Below, one piece after another: positions 57,138 to 64,000 of a DNA stretch of 64,000 nucleotides (positions are counted from its first letter, which is position 1; every line of letters starts with the position of its first letter). The notes below the pieces were generated by a model. The model ran no database searches, was not told the DNA's origin, and worked only from the letters and a program-made list of their open reading frames with translations. This DNA is from DASZUK01 sp035547695 (GTDB taxonomy: Bacteria; Actinomycetota; Acidimicrobiia; Acidimicrobiales; RAAP-2): the NCBI GenBank assembly GCA_035547695.1, contig DASZUK010000004.1, positions 1-64,000 of the forward strand. The letters are read 5' to 3'. The translations under genes were made by a program, and so were the position numbers.

Positions 57138-57626
57138 ATGGCGCTCTACGACATCCCCATCCACACCCTCCAGGGCGAGCCGTCGTCCCTGGCCCCCTAC
57201 GAGGGCAGGGCCCTCCTGCTGGTCAACGTGGCCTCCAAGTGCGGCCTCACCCCCCAGTACGAGGGGCTGGAGAAGCTGCAGAAGGAGTACGGCGACAAGG
57301 GGTTCTCCGTCCTCGGGTTCCCGTGCAACCAGTTCATGGGCCAGGAGCCCGGCACCGCCGAGGAGATCCAGGAGTTCTGCTCCACCACCTACGGGGTGAC
57401 CTTCCCCATGTTCGAGAAGATCGACGTCAACGGGGCCAAGCGGCATCCCATCTACGACGAGCTCACCCAGGTCCCCGACGCCGACGGCGAGGCCGGTGAC
57501 GTCACCTGGAACTTCGAGAAGTTCCTGGTGTCCCCGGCCGGGGAGATCGTGGGCCGGTTCCGCCCGCAGGTCACCCCCGAAGACCCCGCCCTGGTCGGCG
57601 CGATCGAAGCCCAGCTACCGTCCTGA
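57138..57626 (+). CDS. Glutathione peroxidase-like thiol peroxidase
   Basis: A 162-residue thioredoxin-fold peroxidase. The peroxidatic Cys is C35 in NVASKCGLTPQY, and the conserved second motif is LGFPCNQFMGQEPG, whose Cys is the likely resolving Cys region in Cys-type bacterial members; WNFEKFLV supplies the Trp and Asn of the catalytic tetrad, with Gln in CNQF. It reduces hydroperoxides in the cytoplasm, normally with thioredoxin or mycothiol-linked reductants in actinomycetes. Full length. It starts 89 bases after the AtzH-like gene, and the HAD gene overlaps its stop. Confidence 0.94.
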   Translation: MALYDIPIHTLQGEPSSLAPYEGRALLLVNVASKCGLTPQYEGLEKLQKEYGDKGFSVLGFPCNQFMGQEPGTAEEIQEFCSTTYGVTFPMFEKIDVNGAKRHPIYDELTQVPDADGEAGDVTWNFEKFLVSPAGEIVGRFRPQVTPEDPALVGAIEAQLPS

Positions 57627-58336
57627 GCGTCGCCCCGCCCTTCGGGGCGTCCATCTTCGACATGGACGGCCTCCTGGTCGACTCCGAGCCGCTGTGGCAC
57701 GAGGCCGAGATGGACATCCTCGGCGGCCTGGGGGTCCCCCTGGTGGCGTCGGCCTGCCGGCAGACCAAGGGCATGTTCGTCAACGAGGTCACCCGGTACT
57801 GGTTCGACCGGTACCCGTGGACCGGGCCGGGCACCGACGCCGTCGCCGTCGCCGTCGTCGACCGCGTCATGGCCCTGGTGGTGGCCAAGGGGGAGCTGAA
57901 GCCGGGGGTGCACCGGGCCATCGACCTGTGCCGGTCCCACCGGCTGCCGCTGGCGGTGGCGTCGTCGTCGCAGTACCGCCTCATCCACCTCGTCCTGGAC
58001 CACTTCGGGCTCGCCGGGTGCTTCGACCTGGTGCACTCCGCCGAGGACGAGCCCTACGGCAAGCCGCACCCCGCCGTCTTCCTGACCGCCGCCGGCAAGC
58101 TGGGGGTGGCCCCCGACCGCTGCCTGGTCTGGGAGGACGCCCCGGCCGGGGTGCTGGCGGCCAAGGCTGCCCGCATGGCCTGCGTCGCCGTCCCGGAGCC
58201 GGCCGAACGGGACCGGCCGGCCTTCGCCATCGCCGACGCCGTGCTGGGCTCCCTGGAGGAGGCCGACCAGGCCCTGTGGACCAGGGTGGCCGCCGCCCAT
58301 CTGGCCGATCCGATGGCGGCGCCGCGGGCTCCATAG
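57623..58336 (+). CDS. HAD-superfamily phosphatase (beta-phosphoglucomutase-like)
   Basis: About 237 residues if translation starts at CTG 57623, which overlaps the glutathione peroxidase stop (CTGA). The catalytic motif I is SIFDMDGLLVDSEPLW. The first ATG in frame, 57662, is the Met inside this motif and would remove the nucleophile Asp, and there is no ATG, GTG or TTG upstream before a stop. So a CTG start is the best reading. Motif II is AVASSSQ, motif III has the Lys in PYGKPHPAVF, and motif IV is VWEDAPAGVLAAKAA. Substrate unknown; sugar phosphates are common. Confidence 0.85.
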   Translation: MSVAPPFGASIFDMDGLLVDSEPLWHEAEMDILGGLGVPLVASACRQTKGMFVNEVTRYWFDRYPWTGPGTDAVAVAVVDRVMALVVAKGELKPGVHRAIDLCRSHRLPLAVASSSQYRLIHLVLDHFGLAGCFDLVHSAEDEPYGKPHPAVFLTAAGKLGVAPDRCLVWEDAPAGVLAAKAARMACVAVPEPAERDRPAFAIADAVLGSLEEADQALWTRVAAAHLADPMAAPRAP

Positions 58337-58371
58337 GGCCGGCGTAGGGGCCGGCCGGCCCCCGTGCGGTG

Positions 58372-58402
58372 CCCGCCCCGGTCCGGGCCGATCCGGGGCG
58401 GG
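58372..58402 (+). terminator. Hairpin after the HAD gene
   Basis: CCCGCCCCGG (58372-58381) pairs perfectly with CCGGGGCGGG (58393-58402) around an 11-base loop, 36 bases after the HAD stop. Confidence 0.6.
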
Positions 58403-58535
58403 ACCCGGCCGGGACCCGGCCGGCGAGGGCACGTGGCGGCCGGCCGCGGCTAACCTGCCGGCGGCGGAGCACCGTCGTCGTGGGGGCCACGGCGGGGTGC
58501 CCGCCGATCGCGGTACGGGACTCGGGGGGTCGTCA

Positions 58536-59162
58536 ATGTCCGGCAAGAAGGCGCTGTTGGCCGTCGGCGCGGCGGGGGTCGTCGGCGTCGTGGTGTCCCT
58601 GGGACTGGCCCTCGGCGCCGGTTCGACCCCGAGCGGCCGGTACACCGGCCCCACCGGGGCCAATCCCCACGGCGTCGGCTACACCTCCGGGAAGATCGTC
58701 TCCACGGTGGCCGGCAACACATCCACCGCCCAGGGGGGTGGCCAGGCTGGTGGAGGTGTCGGCGCAGCCGGGGCGGTGACATCCGGAGCGTCCGGACCCA
58801 CAGCGGCCGCCGCCGGGGGAGCGGGCGTCGGCACGTCCGGCGCGGCGACACCGGGTGCCGGCGGCGGCGTTTCCGCTTCCGCCTCTGCCGCCGCCGGCCG
58901 GGGCGCGGCCTCCCTCGGTGGCGGTGCCTCGGCGTCGGGCTTCGGAGGCACAGCGACAGCGGCAGCGACCACGACAGCGGCGTCGGCATCGGCATCGGCG
59001 TCGGCCGGTGCAGCCGGCGGAGGGACCACAGCGGCGGCTGCGGCCGCCGGCGGGGCGGGGGCGACAGGAGCCGGCCTCGGCAGCAGCGGCGGCGCCGGCG
59101 GATTGGGCAGTGCCGGCGGATTGGGCAGCGCCGGCGCCACAGGGTACGGCGGCGCCGGGTAG
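58536..59162 (+). CDS. Exported Gly/Ala-rich low-complexity protein
   Basis: A 208-residue protein; ATG 58536 has GGGGGG six bases upstream. A short basic start (MSGKKALL) leads into a hydrophobic segment (AVGAAGVVGVVVSLGLALGAG) that is a signal or membrane anchor. A YTGPTGANPHGVGYTSGKIVS region follows, then about 130 residues made almost only of Gly, Ala, Ser and Thr with repeats such as GSAGGLG. It is probably a surface or cell-wall protein with a flexible, silk-like tail. It is convergent with the efflux operon. Function unknown; repeat-driven length variation is likely. Confidence 0.7.
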   Translation: MSGKKALLAVGAAGVVGVVVSLGLALGAGSTPSGRYTGPTGANPHGVGYTSGKIVSTVAGNTSTAQGGGQAGGGVGAAGAVTSGASGPTAAAAGGAGVGTSGAATPGAGGGVSASASAAAGRGAASLGGGASASGFGGTATAAATTTAASASASASAGAAGGGTTAAAAAAGGAGATGAGLGSSGGAGGLGSAGGLGSAGATGYGGAG

Positions 59163-59180
59163 GGCCCTGCCGGGCGCGGG

Positions 59181-60365
59181 TCAGCCGAGCCGGAGGGTCT
59201 CCAGCGGTTCGAGCCGGGCCGCCTTGATGGAGGGGTAGAGGCCGGCCACCACCGACACCAGCAACGCCAGGCCCATCCAGACGGGGATCTCGGCGTAGGC
59301 GATCACCACGGTCCAGCCGGCCAGGGCGGACACGCCGTAGACCACCAGGATGCCGAGCACCGCGCCGACGGCGCCGCCGAGGATGCCGATGAACAGGGAC
59401 TCCAGGAGGAACTGTGAGCCGACGGTGGAGCGGCTGTGCCCGACGGCGCGCCGGATGCCGATCTCGGAGGACCGCTGGATCACGGAGATGGACATGACGT
59501 TGGCGATGCCGATGCCGCCGACGGTCAGCGCCAGCAGGCCGGCCAGCAGGGCGACCTCCTGCAGGGTCTTGTTGGCCTGGGCCTGGGCGGCCAGGGCGTC
59601 GCTGGGGACCTGGGTGGACACCTGCACTGTGCCGCCCAGGTTCACCGCGGTGGGGACGGCCTTGGCGGTGGCCTGGGTGGTGCCTGTGCGGGCGCGGATG
59701 TAGAGCTGGTTCGGCCGGCCGGTGGTGCCGAGCAGGTGCTTGGCGGCCCACTCGGTGACGAAGGCGGCGTTGTCCAGTGTGGGGTCGAGCGGCACGCTGT
59801 CCAGCACGCCGACGACGCCGAAGTCCTTGCCGTTGAGCTGGATCGTCCGGGTCTCGCCGGGGAGGTAGCCGTACTGCTTGGCGATGCCCTCCCCGAGCAC
59901 CACCGAGCGGAGGTGCAGGGTTGTGTCGGCGCGGTTCAGCCACCGGCCGTCGAGCACCGGCACCCCGAGGACGGCCGGCAGGTTGTCGCCGGCGGCCCGC
60001 ACCGGCACCGGGAAGGCCTGGTAGTAGCTGCTCGCTCCCTGGACCGGCAGGGCGATCACCCCGGACAGGTTCCCGGTGGCCGCCGCCGAGGTCACGGTGG
60101 AGATGTTCTCGACCCGCTCCACCGCATTGGCCGGCAGGGTGGGGTTCTGCGACCCGAAGCTGCTGCCGGCCTGGGCGATGATCAGGTTGGTGCCCAGTTG
60201 GGCCAGTTGGGCCTGCAGCGCCCCCTTCGCGCTCTCGGTCAGGCCGACCGCGCTGACCATGGCCGCCACCCCGATGACCGGCCCGAGCATGATCATCATG
60301 GTCCGCACCTTCCGGGCCCGCAGGCCGGCCCAGGCGACGGTCGCCAGGTCCCGGGACTTGCTCAT
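59181..60365 (-). CDS. MacB/FtsX-type ABC transporter permease
   Basis: A 394-residue permease with one N-terminal helix (TMMIMLGPVIGVAAMVSAVG), a large extracellular MacB-type domain (about 45-265) and three C-terminal helices (LLAGLLALTVGGIGIANVMSISVI, LFIGILGGAVGAVLGILVVYG, VWMGLALLVSVVAGLYPS). The linker RSSEIGIRRAVGHSRSTVGSQFLLES is the cytoplasmic coupling loop typical of the FtsX family. It partners the ATPase gene, which overlaps it by 4 bases, and the adaptor, in export of a compound or peptide across the envelope. Confidence 0.95.
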   Translation of the reverse strand: MSKSRDLATVAWAGLRARKVRTMMIMLGPVIGVAAMVSAVGLTESAKGALQAQLAQLGTNLIIAQAGSSFGSQNPTLPANAVERVENISTVTSAAATGNLSGVIALPVQGASSYYQAFPVPVRAAGDNLPAVLGVPVLDGRWLNRADTTLHLRSVVLGEGIAKQYGYLPGETRTIQLNGKDFGVVGVLDSVPLDPTLDNAAFVTEWAAKHLLGTTGRPNQLYIRARTGTTQATAKAVPTAVNLGGTVQVSTQVPSDALAAQAQANKTLQEVALLAGLLALTVGGIGIANVMSISVIQRSSEIGIRRAVGHSRSTVGSQFLLESLFIGILGGAVGAVLGILVVYGVSALAGWTVVIAYAEIPVWMGLALLVSVVAGLYPSIKAARLEPLETLRLG

Positions 60366-61129
60366 CGCCGGTCGCCTTTCCCGGCGGCGCCGGCCCGGCG
60401 CTCGTCGGCGACGATCCTCCCGTCGCGCATCGACACCTTCCGCAGCGCGGTGTCGGCGACGGTGAGGTCGTGGGTCACCATCACCACCGCCCGTTCCGGG
60501 GACTGCAGGCTCTCGAAGATCTCCAGGACGTGCGCGGCGTTGGCCGAGTCGAGGGCCCCGGTCGGCTCGTCGGCCAGGATCATCAGCGGCTCCGTCACGA
60601 TGGCCCTGGCCAGGGCCACCCGTTGCTGCTCGCCGCCCGACATCTGCACCGGCCGGTGGTCGGCCCGCTTCCCCAGGCCCAGGCGGTCCAGGGCGTCGTA
60701 GGCCCGGTCCCGGCGGTCCTTCGGCCGGATGTCCCGGTAGAGCAGGGCGGTCTCCACGTTGCCGAGCGCCGTCAGGTGGGGGATGAGGTGGAACTGCTGG
60801 AACACGAACCCGATGGCGTCCCCGCGGACCCGGGACCGGGTGGCGTCGTCCAGCCCGCTCACGTCCTGGCCGGCCACCCGGACGGTGCCCGACGTCGGGT
60901 GGTCGAGGATCCCGAGCAGGCCCAGCATGGTGGACTTTCCCGATCCCGACGGGCCCACGATGGACATGAGCTCGCCCGGGAAGATCTGCAGGGACACCTC
61001 CCGGAGGGCGTACACCTCCACCTCCTCCCCGTACACCCGGGACACCGTGTCGAGCTCCAGGAGCGGCCGGGCCGTCTCGGCGGCCAGGGTCATGTGGACT
61101 GGCGGGGTCATGTGGACTGGCCGGGTCAT
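60362..61129 (-). CDS. MacB/LolD-type ABC transporter ATPase
   Basis: A 255-residue ATPase: Walker A GPSGSGKSTMLGLLG, the Q-loop FQQFHLIPHLT, the signature MSGGEQQRVALARAI, Walker B MILADEPTGALD, and the switch His in VMVTHDLTVADTA. ATG 61129 overlaps the adaptor stop (ATGA). The first 12 residues are coded by a 21-base unit present two to three times (MTRPVHMTPPVHMTLA), so three alternative ATGs exist; the ATP-binding domain starts well after them. Confidence 0.94.
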   Translation of the reverse strand: MTRPVHMTPPVHMTLAAETARPLLELDTVSRVYGEEVEVYALREVSLQIFPGELMSIVGPSGSGKSTMLGLLGILDHPTSGTVRVAGQDVSGLDDATRSRVRGDAIGFVFQQFHLIPHLTALGNVETALLYRDIRPKDRRDRAYDALDRLGLGKRADHRPVQMSGGEQQRVALARAIVTEPLMILADEPTGALDSANAAHVLEIFESLQSPERAVVMVTHDLTVADTALRKVSMRDGRIVADERRAGAAGKGDRR

Positions 61130-63663
61130 TTGGACTGGTTGGTCTGCAGGACCACGGTCTGGCCGGGGCGGAGCGCGCCGCCCTTGATCTGGATGTAGGA
61201 GCCCTCGGTCAGGCCGGTCCTGACCGGCACCGTCGTCACCCGGCCGCCCTTGGACAGGTCGATGACGCGCACCACGTCGTGGCCGGCCCCGTTCTGCAGC
61301 ACGGCGGCGATCGGGACCGTCAGGGCGTCGTCGACCTGCTGGTCCACCACGTTGATGGTCACCTGCGATCCGTCGGCACCGCTGAAGTCGGAGACCTCGA
61401 TGCGGCCCTCGTAGACCTGCGACGACTGCCCCCCCGAGCCCGTCGTCACTGTGGGGGTGCGGTTCAGCTCGGTGATGGTGCCGGTCCCCTGTGTGCCCTG
61501 CCCGGAGATCTGCACCGTGCAGTGCTGGCCGACCTTCAACTTGGTCCGGTCGGCCGCCGTGGCCTGCAGCGTGACGCTCAGGTTGGGCTCGGTGAGCGAC
61601 AGGATGGCGGTGCCGGCCGCCACCGGCTGGCCGGCCTTCACGTAGACCTGGCCGATGCGGATGGGCCAGTGGCCGACGATCATGTCGGTGGGCTCGAACT
61701 GCACGTCGGTCTGCAGGGTCTGGAGGGCCACGGTGACCTGGGTCTGCCCGGCCCTCAGCAGCGCGGTGCCCGACAGCGGGACGTAGCTCTGCCCGGGCTC
61801 GGCGGTGCCCTGGGCGGTGAAGTTCACCGACGTGTCCTTCACCGGGGGCTGGCTCGCCGTGATCGTGAACGACGCCGACCCGCCCTGGGCGACGCTGGAG
61901 GTGCTCGCCGTCAGGGTCAGCGTCGGGACCACTGTCGACGTGATGGTCGCCGTCGCGCTGTTCGGTGTCCCCACCACGTAACTGCCCGAAGGCGCCAGCG
62001 CCACCGTGAGGACCCGGTCGGCCTCCACTGTGTTGCTGGTCACCGTCGGCACTGTCACCTTGAGCGCCGTCTGGCCGGCCGGGACGACGATGTTGCCCGG
62101 GGGCACCGTGTAGTCGGTTCCCCGGACCGCGGTGCCCGAGTACGAGAGGTGGACGGTGAGGGGCGTGCTGGTGGCCTTGCTGAGCCCCACCGCCAGCGTG
62201 AACGGCTGCCCCTTCTTCAGGTAGGTGGTCGGCGACTGCAGGGTGACGACCGGCTCCGCTCCGGACTCGCTGATGGTGACGACGGCCGACCCGGGGGTTG
62301 TGACGGTGTAGTTGCCCGCCGACGGGGTGACGGACACCGACAGGTACTTGTCCGGCTCGATCACTGTGGTGGCCACGGTCTGGACCGTCACCGTGGCCGA
62401 CGTGCTCCCCGCCGGCAGCGTCACCACCGGGTTGACCGGGTCGTAGTCGGTCCCGGCGGTGGCGCTGCCGGTCACCGCCAATCCGACCTGCAGGTCCTGC
62501 AGCGGTGGCTGGCTCGCCGTCACCGTCAACGTGGCCGACGCCCCCGGGGTGACCGTCGTGGCCCCGGTGATGGTCAGGGCCGGCACGTTGGGGTTCTTGA
62601 TCGTGGTCTCCGCGACGCCGGGGTTCCCCACGGTGTACCCGGTGCCGGCGGCGACGGAGAGCTCGATGGTGCGGTCCGGCGCCACCGCCGTGGTCACCCG
62701 GGTCTGCACCGTCACCGAGACCTGGGTCGCCCCGGCAGGCAGGGTGACCGACGTGGGGGGCGACACCACGTCCTGCGCCCCGGCCGTGCCCCCCGGGGTC
62801 AGCGACACGGTGAGCGGGTTTGTCACCGCCGCCGACGACGACACCACGAACGTCGCCGGCTGCCCCTGGGCCACCTGGTCGTCGACGGACTGGATGGTGA
62901 GCACCGGTGTCCCTGTGCTGCTGCTGGCGGTGCTGTCGGCGTACGACGCCAACGTGGCGTCGGCCCCGGCGGCCCCGGCGGCCGCCCCGGCCGCGGTCCC
63001 GACACCGGCGCCGGCGCCGGCCCCGGCGGTGCGGTCCCGGCCGGTGGCCAGTGCCGCGGTCTGCGCGGGAGGTGGCCCGATGATCAGCCCGGCGGCGTCC
63101 TGGCTGCCGACCTTGTAGCCGGTGCCCTGCTGGAGGGCCACGGTCACCGACTGCGGGGTGGCCGGGGTGGTGTTGGGGTAGTCGTGCTGGGCCTGCCACT
63201 GGGCCAGGGCGAACTGGGTCTGCTGGTTGAAGTAGTTGTTCATCGGCCCCGGGTAGTCCCCGGCCGCGGCAAGGATCTGCTTCAACTGCAGCACGTCGGC
63301 CCCCTGGTCGCCCAGGGTGAGGGCCCGGAAGAACCGCACGGTGCCGTCCTCGGCGACGGCCGTCCGGCCGTTGAGGGCGAACATGGCGTCGCCGGCCTGG
63401 GTGGTCGACCCGTTGGTGGCGGTGACGGTGCTCACCAGTCCCTGGTTGGCCGCGTCGACGTTGCGGATCTGCTTCCGGGCCAGGGTGCCACTGAGGGTCA
63501 CCGTGTCCTGGAGGGTCCTCGTCTGCACTTGACCGAACACGACGGTCTCGTTCTGCGTGCTCGTCCCCCCGGCGGTGCCGACGATGGCGTAGGCGATGCC
63601 CCCGGCTGCCAGGGCGACGACGCCCACCGCCGCCGCCAGCACCTTCTTGTTCCGCAGGTTCAC
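61126..63663 (-). CDS. Efflux adaptor (HlyD/MacA-like) with peptidoglycan-binding and Calx-beta-like domains
   Basis: An 845-residue protein from GTG 63663 (GGGGGGAACC upstream). Order: N-terminal membrane anchor (KKVLAAAVGVVALAAGGIAYAIVG, 7-30); first lipoyl/barrel half (VFGQVQTRTLQDTVTLSGTLA); peptidoglycan-binding-1 domain (LTLGDQGADVLQLKQILAAAGDYPGPMNNYF, about 115-165); Ala/Gly linker; four Calx-beta-like repeats (about 253-355, 361-465, 471-575, 580-660), each ending DRxLTVxL-type strands; then the second lipoyl and barrel half (GQVYVKAGQPVAAGTAILSL) with VVRVIDLSKGGRVTTVPVRTGL. The Calx-beta repeats sit where the coiled coil hairpin is in Gram-negative adaptors. It links the ABC pump to the wall. 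Confidence 0.9.
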   Translation of the reverse strand: MNLRNKKVLAAAVGVVALAAGGIAYAIVGTAGGTSTQNETVVFGQVQTRTLQDTVTLSGTLARKQIRNVDAANQGLVSTVTATNGSTTQAGDAMFALNGRTAVAEDGTVRFFRALTLGDQGADVLQLKQILAAAGDYPGPMNNYFNQQTQFALAQWQAQHDYPNTTPATPQSVTVALQQGTGYKVGSQDAAGLIIGPPPAQTAALATGRDRTAGAGAGAGVGTAAGAAAGAAGADATLASYADSTASSSTGTPVLTIQSVDDQVAQGQPATFVVSSSAAVTNPLTVSLTPGGTAGAQDVVSPPTSVTLPAGATQVSVTVQTRVTTAVAPDRTIELSVAAGTGYTVGNPGVAETTIKNPNVPALTITGATTVTPGASATLTVTASQPPLQDLQVGLAVTGSATAGTDYDPVNPVVTLPAGSTSATVTVQTVATTVIEPDKYLSVSVTPSAGNYTVTTPGSAVVTISESGAEPVVTLQSPTTYLKKGQPFTLAVGLSKATSTPLTVHLSYSGTAVRGTDYTVPPGNIVVPAGQTALKVTVPTVTSNTVEADRVLTVALAPSGSYVVGTPNSATATITSTVVPTLTLTASTSSVAQGGSASFTITASQPPVKDTSVNFTAQGTAEPGQSYVPLSGTALLRAGQTQVTVALQTLQTDVQFEPTDMIVGHWPIRIGQVYVKAGQPVAAGTAILSLTEPNLSVTLQATAADRTKLKVGQHCTVQISGQGTQGTGTITELNRTPTVTTGSGGQSSQVYEGRIEVSDFSGADGSQVTINVVDQQVDDALTVPIAAVLQNGAGHDVVRVIDLSKGGRVTTVPVRTGLTEGSYIQIKGGALRPGQTVVLQTNQSK

Positions 63664-63673
63664 CGGTTCCCCC

Positions 63674-63708
63674 CGTGTCGTGTTGCCGTGTCGTGTTGCC
63701 GTGTCGTG
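63674..63708 (-). repeat. 13-bp tandem repeat upstream of the adaptor gene
   Basis: The unit CGTGTCGTGTTGC is present 2.7 times between the secreted-protein gene stop and the adaptor ribosome binding site. Confidence 0.85.
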
Positions 63709-63718
63709 TGTGCTCGGT

Positions 63719-64000
63719 CTACGTGGCGCCGACCTTGGCCGCACAGGCCTGCAGGTCGGGGCTGGAGAGCAGGGTCTGGCCGGGCGGCGGCGTGAGCTGT
63801 GGCCCTTCACCTGTGCCGCCGAACGAGAACAGCAGGCCCTTGGCGTTCGGGGTGGGCTCCGGGATCTTCCAGCCGCGGCCGATCATGCACTTGCGCCACT
63901 GGATATAGGCCTTGTTCTGCTTCTTGACCTGGGCCGGCGTCAGGTTGTCCTGCGAGCTCTGGGCGGCCTTGAGGGCGTTGAGGATGTTGCTCTTGCTGGC
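63719..64000 (-). CDS. Secreted protein with WRKCM motif, partial
   Basis: The last 93 codons of a gene that begins beyond the window. It reads AQVKKQNKAYIQWRKCMIGRG and later WKIPEPTPNAKGLLFSFGG, ends LQACAAKVGAT, and stops at TAG 63719-63721. The pattern FxxCMRxxGxxxPDP-like (here WRKCMIGRGWKIPEP) with a second C-terminal Cys is typical of secreted actinomycete proteins encoded just upstream of peptidoglycan-binding adaptor and MacB-type ABC genes. Its role in that transport system is unknown. It is the first visible gene of the efflux operon. Confidence 0.8.
   Translation of the reverse strand, partial: ASKSNILNALKAAQSSQDNLTPAQVKKQNKAYIQWRKCMIGRGWKIPEPTPNAKGLLFSFGGTGEGPQLTPPPGQTLLSSPDLQACAAKVGAT

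Noticed and set aside
58536..59162. PE_PGRS-type mycobacterial protein
   Set aside because: It is Gly/Ala-rich but has no PE domain and no GGxGGx nonapeptide pattern; it has a membrane anchor instead.
1..64000. CRISPR array, tRNA or rRNA genes, insertion sequence, phage integrase
   Set aside because: No regularly spaced repeats of the right size, no cloverleaf with a TTCGA arm at the right spacing, and no transposase or integrase motif was found. TTCGA-like bases near 34150-34170 lack the rest of a tRNA.

Overview
The window is high-GC throughout, has many GTG and a few TTG starts, and carries several overlapping ATGA/GTGA start-stop junctions. Its gene families (three F420-type LLM oxidoreductases, an N-acetylglucosaminyl/mycothiol-type deacetylase, AMP- and ADP-forming acyl-CoA ligases, many SnoaL-like proteins, an envelope efflux set with a peptidoglycan-binding adaptor) point to an actinomycete (Actinomycetota), possibly a member of the Acidimicrobiia. 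No rRNA, tRNA, CRISPR array, transposase or phage gene was seen. The class-level guess is inference.

Left third (1-25.5 kb). A small ribbon-helix-helix-like protein and a membrane protein lie beside a block of catabolic, secondary-metabolism-like genes: cupin, aminotransferase, LLM oxidoreductases, SMP-30-like lactonase, SnoaL-like proteins, an ADP-forming acyl-CoA synthetase, amidohydrolase, cyclase, questin-oxidase-like protein. Two divergent promoter regions here (near 4180 and 8510) share an AAGCAAGC operator-like motif. At 9.9-10.7 kb and 14.0-14.9 kb the base composition drops. The second patch holds a DUF3800 gene that is frameshifted and then hit by a 14-bp tandem duplication, followed by a perfect 13-bp hairpin. 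A reverse-strand set then runs NCS1 nucleobase permease, SDR, DapB-like reductase. A second reverse set runs Lrp regulator, class III aminotransferase, FAD amine oxidase, SnoaL protein, secreted hydrolase.

Middle (25.5-46 kb). A betaine/aminobutyraldehyde-type aldehyde dehydrogenase and alanine dehydrogenase face the Lrp regulator, which together suggests polyamine or omega-amino acid catabolism using pyruvate as amino acceptor. The aldehyde dehydrogenase-alanine dehydrogenase spacer contains two copies of a two-hairpin element. A third copy fills the spacer between an FMN hydroxyacid oxidase and an acyl-CoA ligase at 43.3 kb, with compensatory changes in both stems. From 34.3 to 40.4 kb a tightly coupled forward operon encodes a phosphosulfolactate-synthase (ComA) homologue, a VOC protein, an AMP-forming ligase and two membrane acyltransferases, with a histidine phosphatase in front. 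I read it as an undescribed biosynthetic pathway for an acylated or sulfonated product.

Right third (46-64 kb). A GntR-controlled operon encodes a complete BMP/nucleoside-type ABC importer, a double-domain biuret-hydrolase-like cysteine hydrolase whose first domain has lost all three catalytic residues, an amidase and an AtzH-like protein: a likely scavenging route for a biuret- or ureide-like nitrogen source. Glutathione peroxidase and a HAD phosphatase follow. The HAD gene seems to need a CTG start. The window ends in a reverse-strand efflux operon whose adaptor protein carries a peptidoglycan-binding domain and four Calx-beta-like repeats.

A window-wide feature is the abundance of short (8-30 bp) tandem duplications, many placed exactly over stop codons or at protein N-termini, which looks like ongoing microduplication in this genome.
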